The notes beneath the pieces were generated by a model. The model was not told the DNA's origin, made no database searches, and saw nothing but the letters and a program-made list of their open reading frames with translations. Below are positions 53,054-63,400 of a stretch of DNA of 64,000 nt, in pieces; the stretch's first letter is position 1, and each line of letters starts with the position of its first letter. The stretch lies in contig NZ_KB898706.1 in assembly GCF_000377745.1 (NCBI RefSeq), positions 891,955-955,954 on the forward strand, read 5' to 3'. Made by a program: the position numbers and the translations under genes. Source of the DNA: Gilvimarinus chinensis DSM 19667 (GTDB lineage Bacteria > Pseudomonadota > Gammaproteobacteria > Pseudomonadales > Cellvibrionaceae).

Positions 53054-55890
53054 CAGTCTTCTCCTCTGGTCACTTCGGTGTTTTTATAAACTTTACTGGT
53101 GGCTGGGCGCGGCGAGTGACTGGTTTGCGCCAGCTTACCCAGGTGCGCCAGAATCAGCATGGTGGCGCCCACCACGGTGATGTACACACCGGTGTCAAAG
53201 GCCATGGCTGAGGCCAGCTCAAAATCGCCCACAATGGGCCAGTGAATATGGCTGAAGGTTGAGGTCAAAAACGGATAACCGAAAAACCAGCTGCCTACGC
53301 CGGTAATGGCGGCAATGAGCACGCCAGATACCGCCACGCGGCGATACTTCCATTTCAAGCGCTCTTGCATCCAGCCGGTGCCCGAGGCCACGTATTGCAA
53401 AATAAGCGCAACGCTGGTGACCAGCCCGGCAATAAAGCCGCCGCCCGGCGCGTTGTGCCCGCGCAGAAATATGTACACCGAGACCATCAACGCCAGGGGT
53501 AAAAGAATGCGGGCCATTACCGCCAAAATGGGCGGGTGGGGCTGTTTATCCCAGACTCTGCCTTCACCATCGGCTTGCGGCAGAGGTAAGTGAAGGCCAT
53601 TAAGCATCGCATAAATGCCCACGGCGGCTACCGCCAATACGGTAATTTCGCCGAACGTATCAAAGCCCCGGAAGTCCACCAAAATCACGTTAACGATATT
53701 GGCTCCGCCACCGCCAGAAACACTGTTGGCGACGTAAAACTCGGACAGGGTTTCGTAGGGGCGGGTAATCATGGCGAAGGTAATCAGGCCCATACCAATA
53801 CCGGCAGCGGCGGCGAGCGCGATGTCGCGGCCGACACGCTTAGCGCCGGATTCATTGGGTGTCATTTGGGGCAGGAAGTACAGCGCCAGTATCAGCAACA
53901 CAATGGTGACGACTTCTACGGATATTTGCGTGAGCGCCAAATCGGGCGCCGAGTAACGCACAAAAATCAACGACACCACCAGGCCCACCACGCTCATTAA
54001 CAGCAGTGCAGCAAAGCGGTTGTGGTGTAGCAGTACCGTACCCAGCGCACCCACAATCAAAATGATGGCGGCTAACAGACTGACCGGTTCGATCTCGGAA
54101 ACGCCCAAAGTGCCTTGAAACTGAGACATGGGGTAGAGCGAGCAGGCAATCGCCACCACCGCTGCGCCGATGAGTAACGCCATATAGCGCTGCAGCGAGT
54201 TGTTTTGCACAAAATCGGTAAACAGCTGCGCAATGCGCACTGACAACTGCACCCGCGATTCGAACACAATTTTTTCGTCGTGACGGAATTTGCGCTCGTA
54301 AAAGGCAAACAGGCCCGAGCGCTGGGTGTACATAATTACCCCGCCAATGGTGGCGACAATGCTCATCATCAGTGGCAGGTTAAAACCGTGCCAGATGGCA
54401 ATGTGATAATCCGGCTTGTTCTCGCCCAGCACCGCGAGGCTTGCCGCCTCAAGAAAGGGTGCCACGGTAAAGTTGGGCAGTATGCCCACCAGCAGACACA
54501 GCGCCACCAGAATCTCTACCGGCACAATCATATAGCGTGGCGGCTCATGGGGTGGGTACTTGGGCAGGTCGATGGGCTCGCCGTTAAAGAAGACATCGTG
54601 AATAAATCGCACCGAGTAGGCTACCGAGAAAACCCCGGCCAGGGTTGCCATTACCGGGAATACCCAGCTGAACATGCCCATGGATTCAATGTGCAGCGCC
54701 TCAGAGAAGAACATCTCTTTACTCAAAAAGCCGTTCAGCAGCGGTACACCCGCCATCGCCAGGGCGGCCACCATGGCCAGCAGGGCGGTGTGCGGCATGT
54801 ACTTCCACATGCCGTTAATTTTGCGCATATCCCGGGTGCCGGTTTCGTGGTCGATAATACCGGCGGCCATAAACAGCGAGGCCTTAAACGTGGCGTGGTT
54901 AATAATGTGGAAAATAGCCGCTACCACGGCCAGCTCGGTGCTAAAGCCCAGCAGCATGGTAATCAGGCCCAGGTGGCTGATGGTGGAGTAGGCCAGCAGG
55001 CCTTTTAAGTCGTGCTTGAACAGGGCGTTGTAAGCACCGAACAGCAAGGTCGCCATGCCGGTAAAGGTGACGATGTAAAACCAGCCATCGGTGCCCGCCA
55101 GGGCTGGGTACATGCGCGCCAGCAAAAACACCCCGGCTTTTACCATGGTGGCCGAGTGTAAATAAGCCGACACGGGCGTGGGCGCGCTCATGGCGTGGGG
55201 GAGCCAAAACTGGAAGGGGAATTGCGCGGACTTGGTAAAAGCGCCCAGCAGTACCAGGACCAAAATCACCGGGTAGCTGGGGTCGGCTTTAATGGTATCG
55301 GCCGCCGCAAAAATAGCGCCCAGCTCAAAGCTGCCAACCACGCGCTCAATTAACAGGGCACCCGCCAGTAAGCACAGGCCGCCTGCACCGGTTACTGCCA
55401 ACGCCATGCGCGCGCCTTTGCGGGCGTCGGTTTGGCCGGACCAGTAGCCGATTAATAAAAAGGATACCAGCGAGGTAATTTCCCAGAACACAATCAACAG
55501 CAGCAGGTTGTTGGACAGCACAATGCCCAGCATGGCCATCATAAACAGCTGCAAAAGCGCGTAGAGCTTACTCAGCGAGTCGCGTTCAGAAAGGTAGTAA
55601 CGAGCGTAAAGAATCACCAAAAGGCCTATGCCGACAATCAGCAGGGCGAACATCAACCCCAGGCCGTCCAGCCGTAAACTGAGGTTTAACCCCAGCGACG
55701 GCAGCCAGCTGAAGCTGGCGTATTCAACTTGGCCGCTGAATACGCCCGCGGCACTGCCAATTAAAATACCCAAAGCGCACAGCGGGCCAAGGGCGGCGGA
55801 GTAGGCGCACAGGGTGCGGCCAAAACGCTCGGTTGCAAAGGGCAGCAGTGCGCCCAGCATGGGCAGCAGGATAATGCTTAATAATGTCAT
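53053..55890 (-). CDS. mrpA: Monovalent cation/H+ antiporter fused subunit A/B
   Basis: 945 residues, more than 20 membrane helices. The first about 500 residues are NuoL-like (FWEITSLVSFLLIGYW; QFPFQFWLPHAMSAPTPVSA with conserved Lys/His), then the MrpA C-terminal region, then an MrpB domain (about 800-930, RGHNAPGGGFIAGLVTSVALIL). The A/B fusion is the six-gene (group 2, Pha-type) Mrp layout. The complex expels Na+ or K+ for protons and supports salt and alkaline tolerance, fitting a marine cell. First gene of the operon. Confidence 0.95.
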   Translation of the reverse strand: MTLLSIILLPMLGALLPFATERFGRTLCAYSAALGPLCALGILIGSAAGVFSGQVEYASFSWLPSLGLNLSLRLDGLGLMFALLIVGIGLLVILYARYYLSERDSLSKLYALLQLFMMAMLGIVLSNNLLLLIVFWEITSLVSFLLIGYWSGQTDARKGARMALAVTGAGGLCLLAGALLIERVVGSFELGAIFAAADTIKADPSYPVILVLVLLGAFTKSAQFPFQFWLPHAMSAPTPVSAYLHSATMVKAGVFLLARMYPALAGTDGWFYIVTFTGMATLLFGAYNALFKHDLKGLLAYSTISHLGLITMLLGFSTELAVVAAIFHIINHATFKASLFMAAGIIDHETGTRDMRKINGMWKYMPHTALLAMVAALAMAGVPLLNGFLSKEMFFSEALHIESMGMFSWVFPVMATLAGVFSVAYSVRFIHDVFFNGEPIDLPKYPPHEPPRYMIVPVEILVALCLLVGILPNFTVAPFLEAASLAVLGENKPDYHIAIWHGFNLPLMMSIVATIGGVIMYTQRSGLFAFYERKFRHDEKIVFESRVQLSVRIAQLFTDFVQNNSLQRYMALLIGAAVVAIACSLYPMSQFQGTLGVSEIEPVSLLAAIILIVGALGTVLLHHNRFAALLLMSVVGLVVSLIFVRYSAPDLALTQISVEVVTIVLLILALYFLPQMTPNESGAKRVGRDIALAAAAGIGMGLITFAMITRPYETLSEFYVANSVSGGGGANIVNVILVDFRGFDTFGEITVLAVAAVGIYAMLNGLHLPLPQADGEGRVWDKQPHPPILAVMARILLPLALMVSVYIFLRGHNAPGGGFIAGLVTSVALILQYVASGTGWMQERLKWKYRRVAVSGVLIAAITGVGSWFFGYPFLTSTFSHIHWPIVGDFELASAMAFDTGVYITVVGATMLILAHLGKLAQTSHSPRPATSKVYKNTEVTRGED

Positions 55891-56223
55891 GGTGTGGTAA
55901 CACCCCAGTTGCCAGGGCCCGCTTCCTCGGGCCGGATTATGTCATTGTTTATCGCGCGCAGGCGGGCTTAGGGCATTGGGCGCAATACGCCTATGCCAGA
56001 CGATGGCAGCCCGGTGGATCCATATAGAAAGGTTGATAGCGGCGATGGGAGTGATTACAGACTGAACAGTCCGCCGCGTTGGCGGTGAGGTCTGGTCGCG
56101 GCAATGTAGCTGTTATACGCGAGAAGGCCATTAAGTGTGTATTCCTGATGTCTGCTCAGTGCACAGACGTTATACACAAACTTGTTGTGGAGTGCCACCG
56201 GCGGCGTGAATATTTACCCCAAA
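55891..56223. other. Intergenic region upstream of mrp and downstream of the DUF3833 gene
   Basis: 333 bp without a credible gene. It should hold the mrp promoter. A GC hairpin (GCCCGCTTCCTCGGGC) lies near 55918-55934. At 56100-56123 a 24-nt stretch matches 40736-40759 at 21 positions (see findings). The only frame, a plus-strand 63-codon one, has no RBS or recognisable sequence. Confidence 0.6.
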
Positions 56224-56751
56224 TTACTCGCCGGTTTTGCGAATCACCAGCTGGATTGAGCCAACGGTAAAACCCCATTTTCTGAGGGTTGATTGGTTTA
56301 TGACCACATCGTCGCTGACGCGCCACATCCAGTCGTCTACCGCCAGGGCTAGTTTGTCACCACGGTAGTCAATTTCGAGAGTGTACTTCAGGTTCAACGC
56401 GTTACCGGCGACCACGCCATGACCGGTGCCGATCACATCCCCCGCGGTGGCGTCGAACTGATGGGCGCTGGTGGGGGTAAGGGTCCAGACTCGGGTTTGT
56501 TTTTCACCGTCATCGAACACAAAGTGTTCATCGAGGGTGCCAATGCCGTCCGTCCAAGAGGCGTTGATATCCGCCTGAAATGAGCGCGTGACTTCACCCG
56601 CGCGATCTTTGACTACACCGTGGGCAACGAGCTTACCTTGAAAAAACTCTTCGGGTGCGAAGGCGGGGGTGCGCCCCTGGTAGGTTTGTATATCGGGCCC
56701 GGCGCAGGCCTGGACCAGTAAAAGGCAAGTTAGAATCAGCGCGCGAGACAT
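56224..56751 (-). CDS. DUF3833 lipoprotein
   Basis: 175 residues with a lipobox (LVQACAG). The mature part has the DUF3833 pattern: YFxG-like EEFFQGKLVAHGVVKDRAG, FVFDDGEKQTRVWTL, GDVIGTGHGVVAGNALNLKY and DDWMWRVSDDVVINQSTLRKWG. Function unknown; lipocalin-like. Follows the pldA gene closely on the same strand (8 bp). Confidence 0.88.
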   Translation of the reverse strand: MSRALILTCLLLVQACAGPDIQTYQGRTPAFAPEEFFQGKLVAHGVVKDRAGEVTRSFQADINASWTDGIGTLDEHFVFDDGEKQTRVWTLTPTSAHQFDATAGDVIGTGHGVVAGNALNLKYTLEIDYRGDKLALAVDDWMWRVSDDVVINQSTLRKWGFTVGSIQLVIRKTGE

Positions 56752-56759
56752 ATAACACC

Positions 56760-57800
56760 TTAAAAAATATCGGTAAACGTAACCCCCAGCCCGATAGATT
56801 GTGTGCGTATGTTGTAATCAATCAGGCTGGCACCATAGCCGTCAAATAACTTGACGTAACCGCGCACCGTACTGCTGATCGGAAACGACCAATCCAGCTG
56901 CAAGGCCCCTTTGTCGCTAAAGGGGCGGCGCGTCATAAAGCTCACTATATGATCATTACGTGTGTAGGCGCCGGCCAGTTCATAGTGGCCGTAAAAATCG
57001 TCGATATCCGGGTTGTCGTCCTTCTCAGAGTCTTCCGGCAGGCGGTACCAAGGGGTAATGGAAAAAGCGAGGTTGCCCCGCTCGAAAATGGCGCGACCTT
57101 TTACTCGGTTCCAGCTGCGCGACAGTAGGCCTGACTGGCCGTTGGACTGATGAGACACGATCAGCTGATTCATCACGTTGCGGAACCCAAAGATCTCCCA
57201 GTTGTTGATGACAGAGAGAATCAGTTCTGGTTCGTGGTTGGTTTCGCGAAAAGGACGGGAGATCTCGGTATTATACGCTTGCCAAAACGATTGATTGGTA
57301 TAGGCGACATACAGGTTGCCGTTGTTATGGAAGATGTCATCGGCCAGCAGAACCTTCATACTGATCTGAAATTCTATTTCGATATTTTGATAGTTGACGT
57401 CTTCGCCTGACTCTTCTTCAAATGGGCGTTCATTGGGCGTGTCGGTATAGACGGCTGGAAGTAAATAGTTGCGGTTATGGGGGGTAAGAACAAATCGGTT
57501 CGACCTGTTCAGCGCCTCCATTTCCAGCCGGGTTTCCAGCGCCGGCTCTTCTTCGGCCTTCTGCGGTTCTGGGGCTGGGGTAGGCGCTTCTATATTATCC
57601 GGATCCTCTTCGGCCAGATTTTTACAAGCGCTTCGCAGCTGCTCCAGAGTCATGTCTTTGTCGGCGTTGAGGCTCATGCGAGCCAGACACTGCCGATAAT
57701 CAGCTTCATTAATGGGAGCTTCGGAGCCACAAACGTTTGCGGCTATCAGAACAGATGCCAGCGGCATAAATGAAAAGATGCGAGAGAGCATGAGCCGCAA
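56760..57800 (-). CDS. pldA: Outer membrane phospholipase A1
   Basis: 346 residues. Signal peptide, a proline/glutamate-rich spacer (about 65-90), then the 12-strand barrel. The active-site segment IVSHQSNGQSGLLSRSWNRV holds the His-x-Ser pair and the Asn used by OmpPLA; YTNQSFWQAYN and TPWYRLPE match the family. It hydrolyses phospholipids misplaced in the outer leaflet. Ends in Phe, as expected for barrel insertion. The longer N-terminus is the main difference from E. coli PldA. Confidence 0.93.
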   Translation of the reverse strand: MRLMLSRIFSFMPLASVLIAANVCGSEAPINEADYRQCLARMSLNADKDMTLEQLRSACKNLAEEDPDNIEAPTPAPEPQKAEEEPALETRLEMEALNRSNRFVLTPHNRNYLLPAVYTDTPNERPFEEESGEDVNYQNIEIEFQISMKVLLADDIFHNNGNLYVAYTNQSFWQAYNTEISRPFRETNHEPELILSVINNWEIFGFRNVMNQLIVSHQSNGQSGLLSRSWNRVKGRAIFERGNLAFSITPWYRLPEDSEKDDNPDIDDFYGHYELAGAYTRNDHIVSFMTRRPFSDKGALQLDWSFPISSTVRGYVKLFDGYGASLIDYNIRTQSIGLGVTFTDIF

Positions 57801-57870
57801 GCCTGTTTAATGAGACAAGGCGGTATTCTGCCTTAGGCTTGGTGGGCTTGAAAAGCCCTTCTGTGTGGGA

Positions 57871-58824
57871 TTACACAGGGGCGATTCCACTGACAAGCCA
57901 CTGATCCATATCGGCATCGTGCCACTGGCTGATTAAATCGATACCATTATCGACAATCGATAAATACACATCGATAATATCGCTGGCGAGGTTATATATG
58001 CGGTTGCTGTCTGCGTTGAGCGCCCCTTCGTGCAGAATATCTGTTTCAACCATGTTGAGCAGAAACATAAGCTTTAACTCGTAGCTTTTTAACTGGCTGA
58101 GCAAACCGATGTCCTGATCGAGAATGCCTTCAAGGCGCTTGATCTGGTGGCGAAGCTTTTCATTGTTAACCCGGGTGCACTGGATGACATAACGCAGTTT
58201 GCTGTCATGGTGCGAATCCAGAAACCCTACGGCGGCGGCGTAGGTGCCCAATGCGCGAATTCGCCCAATCTGCTCAACCACTGCCGGTAACAGACGAGTG
58301 GTAAAGTGGAGTACCTCGAGATGTTTAAAGCGGCTGGGGTAGCTGCTTGTCTCGGGCTCGGGTGGGTTATCCTCCAACAGATGGTGAATGGGTTGTTCAA
58401 GCTGGCGCGAAAGAGCCGCTAACATCGCCAATGATTGCTCAATCATGTGGCAATGCAGCTCGTAATTATCAATGACAGAGTCTTCCTGCCAGTCGCGGCT
58501 GATGGTGACCCAGGCGCTTTGCAGGTTTTGTTGGTCGCGCTCACTGAGCAGGCCTTCACTGCTTTTAGCCATGGCTTGCAGAAGTAAAATACGGCGCTCA
58601 AGTTGCGCTTGCAGTTGGTTGAAGTCTTCACGAAAAAACTCGTTTCCGCCAAGCATGCCCATACTCATGCCGCGATGGCGTTGCGCGGTCTTGATGGTGC
58701 GATTGAATTGACGGATGAGATTGAGGGCGTTTTGCCGACGGCGATAAACCGCGTAATAGCGACAGTAAATTTCGCTATTAGCGTTGTCAGTTGGTGCAAT
58801 GTGTACGCTGGTTTGCCCGTTCAT
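57871..58824 (-). CDS. Soluble NIT-like helical protein, function unknown
   Basis: 317 residues, all-helical, no signal or membrane segment. IKTAQRHRGMSMGMLGGNEFF followed by LQAQLERRILLLQ resembles the LQ-x-ERG-x-S-x-x-x-LG and QR phrases of nitrate/nitrite-sensing NIT domains, and a second arm (VVEQIGRIRALGTYAA) resembles their repeat. NIT domains usually sit in membrane receptors; a stand-alone cytosolic version is less usual. ATG 58824 is preferred over an in-frame TTG (58839). Divergent from the RND efflux genes. Confidence 0.55.
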   Translation of the reverse strand: MNGQTSVHIAPTDNANSEIYCRYYAVYRRRQNALNLIRQFNRTIKTAQRHRGMSMGMLGGNEFFREDFNQLQAQLERRILLLQAMAKSSEGLLSERDQQNLQSAWVTISRDWQEDSVIDNYELHCHMIEQSLAMLAALSRQLEQPIHHLLEDNPPEPETSSYPSRFKHLEVLHFTTRLLPAVVEQIGRIRALGTYAAAVGFLDSHHDSKLRYVIQCTRVNNEKLRHQIKRLEGILDQDIGLLSQLKSYELKLMFLLNMVETDILHEGALNADSNRIYNLASDIIDVYLSIVDNGIDLISQWHDADMDQWLVSGIAPV

Positions 58825-59242
58825 GGTGCCTGATTTCAAGTGGTGACTTCATGTAAGTGGCGCGTTTGCCAGGTTTCGGTTTAACTATGCTCCTGCCTGG
58901 TGCGTAAACGGCGTCCACAGCCTGTTTTACCGAATTTACTGTTTTGCTTGAGCAAGTCTTATACCAAGAAGGGAAAAAACCAGAAATCGTAAAGTGTGGT
59001 GCAACTGTTATCACAGTTTTGGCGTCTGTTAATCTCTATCGCAATAAAGCTCTGATTCAGGGCAGGGCAGGCGAGAAATACAGCGCCTTATTTTGAGACA
59101 TATTTTGCGGCATAAACGTATGAGACAAAAAGAGTGCCTCTGCGTATATTGCAGCCACAAAACAATAATGCCTCGCCAGCGGTATGAGGCAAATAAAGTT
59201 ATTTAATGAGTGAGCATTAATCGTTCACAGGAGAGACACTCA
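58825..59242. other. Divergent intergenic region between NIT-like gene and RND efflux operon
   Basis: 418 bp, AT-rich, without a credible gene. It must contain the promoters for both directions. A short dyad TGCCTC ... GAGGCA lies about 59170-59192, 50 bp before the adaptor gene start, and could be an operator. Confidence 0.5.
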
Positions 59243-60424
59243 ATGCAAACACCGGGCTTTTTTCGCAGGAACATTCGCTGGCTAGCACCTGTGCTGATTA
59301 TTGTTTTATCTGCCGCACTATTGGGGGTGCTTGCTTCACTGCGAACACCCCCGCCAGAGAGGCCGCCGCAAAATGCCGCCGAGCTGGTTGAAGTCCAAGC
59401 GCTAACCCCTTCATCGATGCAGTTAACGGTTCGCTCTCAGGGGCTGGTAACGGCCAAGTACACTACCGAATTGGTGGCTCAGGTTAGCGGTGAAATTGTT
59501 TCGTTAGCCCCCGCTTTCGAGCGTGGCGGCATTGTCAAAAAAGGGGATGTGCTCGCCACGATTGACCCCACAAATTATGAAGTGGCCCTAGAAAACGCCA
59601 AAGCTAGCCTGGCCAGTGCCGAAGCGGGGTTAGAGCAAGAGCAAGCGCAAAGCGAAGTGGCGCGAGTAGAGTGGGAGGACATAAACGATCGCCCTGCACC
59701 CGCATTGGGGTTGCGTAAACCTCAATTGGCTCAAGCTGAAGCGCAACTAACAGCCGCCCGGGCCGCTTTAAAGCAAGCCAGTAAAGACCTGGCGCGGACT
59801 CAAATCATAGCCCCTTATGATGCTTTGGTGTCAGAGCGAAGCATCAGTCTGGGTTCTTTTGTAAACGTTGGCAGCACCATGGGACAGCTGATGGATGTCA
59901 GCCTGGCTCAGGTGCGCTTACCCATCGCTGAATCTGAGTTTCGTTATCTGCATCAGGAGGGGGTTGGCTCCGTGGTGAACCTGCGATCGGGTGATCAAAC
60001 CTGGCAGGCCAAGATCGTACGCGGGGAAGGTGTTGTGGACAGTGAGACGCGTATGCGCTATCTGGTGGCCGAGATCGCCGACCCGTATCAGCTAGAGACT
60101 CAGCGCGATGCAAGCACCCTGGCCTTCGGTACTTATGTGGTGGCTGATATTGTGGGAAGGCAGTTGCAACAGGCAGTAACCGTGCCTCGAAGTTTAGTTC
60201 GGGATGGGCAGGTCCCGTTATATGACGAGGGGCTGCTGGAGTTGCGAGAGGTGAATGTAATACGCGAGGCACAGGGACAGGCGGTAATAGATTCGGGCAT
60301 TAATCCGGGCGATAAGTTAATAACCACGGCTCTGGACTACCCCGTGCCGGGTATGGCTTTGGAAATACGCAGCACAACCGCTTCAGCTTCAAATGAGTCT
60401 CAAGCCGAGGCGGAGGCGGAATAA
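59243..60424 (+). CDS. RND efflux periplasmic adaptor (HlyD/MFP family)
   Basis: 393 residues. N-terminal membrane anchor (LAPVLIIVLSAALLGVLASL), lipoyl-like half GLVTAKYTTELVAQVSGEIV, helical hairpin (ENAKASLASAEAGLEQEQ; QLAQAEAQLTAARAALKQA), second lipoyl half TQIIAPYDALVSERSISLGSF and beta-barrel domain. It bridges the inner-membrane pump to an outer-membrane channel. ATG 59243 follows AGGAGA. Its stop overlaps the pump start (TAATG). Confidence 0.93.
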   Translation: MQTPGFFRRNIRWLAPVLIIVLSAALLGVLASLRTPPPERPPQNAAELVEVQALTPSSMQLTVRSQGLVTAKYTTELVAQVSGEIVSLAPAFERGGIVKKGDVLATIDPTNYEVALENAKASLASAEAGLEQEQAQSEVARVEWEDINDRPAPALGLRKPQLAQAEAQLTAARAALKQASKDLARTQIIAPYDALVSERSISLGSFVNVGSTMGQLMDVSLAQVRLPIAESEFRYLHQEGVGSVVNLRSGDQTWQAKIVRGEGVVDSETRMRYLVAEIADPYQLETQRDASTLAFGTYVVADIVGRQLQQAVTVPRSLVRDGQVPLYDEGLLELREVNVIREAQGQAVIDSGINPGDKLITTALDYPVPGMALEIRSTTASASNESQAEAEAE

Positions 60425-63400
60425 TGGAAACCGTAGAAGATACTCGCCGGGGGATTATCGCCTGGTTTGCTCGCAACAGCGTTGCCGCTAATTTGTTGAT
60501 GATAGTGCTGATTTTAATGGGGTTGTTCAGTGCACTAACAATCCGCAAGCAAATGTTTCCGCAATTGGAAATTAACTGGATTAACATCGATATTACCTAC
60601 CGGGGCGCGGCGCCACAGGATGTCGAAGAAGGCATTACCGTTAAGCTCGAAGAGGCACTGGCTACCGTGCAGGGTATTGAGCGGTTGATTACCCGTTCCA
60701 ACCGCGGCGCGGCCAGCGCCAGCATTGAAGTGATGGAAAACTACGACGCCCAGGATGTGCTGGACGAAGTCAAAACAGCGGTGGACTCTATCTCCAGCTT
60801 TCCTGACGGCATGGAGCGACCTCGAATCAGTCGCGTTAAGTTTCGCCAGGAAGTTATGTACGTCTCGCTGTACGGCGACTTAAATAATTTTGACTTAAAG
60901 CGCATGGGCGAAGAAATTTACAATGAGCTGCGCGCTCTGCCCGATGTCAATATTGTTGAATACTACAGTGGTGCCAATTACGAAATAGCCATTGAAGTCA
61001 GCCGCGACAAACTGCATGAATACGGTTTTACCTTTAACGAAGTCGCCCAGGCGGTGCGCAACTGGTCCACCAATCAATCGGCCGGGCAAATTCGTGCCGA
61101 AGACGGTTTTATTTCGGTGCGTGTGGAAGATCAGGCGTACATTGGCGAAGAGTTTGAACGCTTACCGCTGCGCACCGGCGAAGATGGCACCAAGGTGTTG
61201 CTGGGCGATGTAGCCAAAGTTAACGACGGCTTTGAAGAGGGCATTAACTACACCAAGCTCAACGGCCACAACGCGGTCACGTTTTTTATCGGCGCCACCA
61301 AAGACCAGAGCATTACCGATGTTTCCAGTACGGTAAAAACCTACCTTGATGAGCGCAATCAAACCCTTCCCGCCGGTGTCTCGGTCGACCCCTGGGTTGA
61401 CTTAACTTACTACCTGAATGGCCGTTTGAACATGATGCTGAGCAACATGTTTTGGGGCGGTTTATTGGTGTTTGCCATTCTCGCGTTATTTTTGCGCATG
61501 AAGCTCGCCATGTGGGTCATGTTGGGCTTGCCGGTTAGCTTTCTGGGCGCTATGGCGCTTTTACCTTTAAGCTGGATTGATGTAACCATCAATGTTGCCA
61601 GCCTGTTCGCCTTTATTATGGTGTTGGGGGTGGTGGTGGACGACGCCATTGTGATTGGTGAGAGTGTTCACAGCGAGGTCGAAGAACGCGGCCAAAGTAT
61701 TGACAATGTGATTCGCGGCGCGCAAAGAGTGGCCACACCCGCCACCTTTGGTGTGCTCACTACTTGCGCGGCCTTTATGCCTATGGTGCTGGAGTCCGGG
61801 CCGGATGCCGCTTTTGCCAACTCCATTGGCTATGTGGTGGTGCTGTGTTTACTCTTCTCGCTGGTGGAATCCAAACTGATCTTGCCAGCGCATTTAGCGC
61901 ACATGAAGCCCGTGGCCGCCACGAATCATTCAAACCCGATTTATAAGGTGCAAAATTTTATCAGCACCCGGCTGCAGTGGTTTATCGATAACGCTTACAC
62001 GCCGGGACTGAAATGGTCACTGCAATATCGCTACATTGTGATGGCGATTTTCACCGGTATTATCTTTGTTACCGCCGGTATGTTTGCCGCAGGCTTTCTT
62101 AAATTTGTAGGCATGCCCAAGGTGCCCCATGATTTTGCCATTATTAATCTCGAAATGAATCCCAGTGTGCCCGAACAGACCACTATGGATGCCATGCTCG
62201 CCATTGAAAACATGATTAACGAAGTCGAGGCGGACATCGAGCGCGAGTTTGAGACCCCCATGGTAGAGAAACTGTATGTCTCCATGCAGTCGCGCACCAC
62301 TGCTGAAATTCAGGCCAAGTTAGTGGACCCGGAAGATCGCCCTATGGATACCTTTGCCTTATCGTCTCGTTGGCGGGAGAAAATGCCCAATCTCACTGGT
62401 ATGAAAAGCATGAACATTGTTGACAGTGTGATGATGGCGCCCGGTGGTGATGACGGTGATGTGAGTTTTCGCGTGGTCGGTACCGACCTGGAACAGCTGC
62501 GCCTGGCCGCTGCGGATATTCGCGCCGGGATGAGCAAAATTGACGGTGTTTACGAAATTCAGGACAGCGAACAAAAAGGCGTAAAAGAGGCGCGTTTTCG
62601 CTTAAAACCCGTGGCTTATAGTTTGGGGTTAACCACCGCCGATGTCGCTAATCAGGCGGCTTTTAGTTTGTACGGCATAGAGGCCCAGCGTATTGTCCGC
62701 GATGGCGAAGAAATTCGGGTGATGGTGCGTTACCCCGAAAGCGAACGCAACTCGATTGACGCTGTAAACGATGTGTTAATTACTACACCCTCTGGCAGTA
62801 AAGTGCCGCTGAAAGAAGTCGCAGAGATAGATTTGGTCGACGGGGTTAACCAAATTTATCGCGAAGATGGCAAACGTACCATCACCGTATGGGCAAATCT
62901 GGATTTTTCTAAAATTCAGCCATTAGCGGTTGCGGATACCCTGCGCGAAGGGGTGTTTAAAGACATTGAGCATAATTACCCCAAGTTGGAATTGGAAGAG
63001 TCCGGTAATTTACAGGATGAACGTGAAACCCTATTCAATTTTTTCGTCAATATCATCACTATTTTGCTGATGATTTACGTGCTTTTGGCATTGCCTCTGC
63101 GTTCATATACACAACCGCTAATGATTATGTCAGTGATACCTTTTGGTGTTATTGGTGCGATTTGGGGCCACATGATCATGGGGTTTGATTTCAGTAGTCT
63201 CTCGCTGTTTGGCATTTTTGCCGCCATCGGCGTCGTGGTGAACGACTCGCTGGTGATGGTGGATTATGTGAATGGCGCGCGCGAGAGAGGCGACAGTTTG
63301 CAGCAAGCGGTACTGCAGGGTGGGCGACGCCGTTTTCGCGCCGTTATTCTGACATCCATGACCACCTTTATTGGTCTATTACCGATTATGTTTGAATCGT

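Noticed and set aside
54280-55008. 242-codon plus-strand frame opposite mrpA
   Set aside because: Lies wholly inside the conserved mrpA sequence, has histidine/glutamine-rich composition typical of an antisense shadow frame, and no ribosome site.
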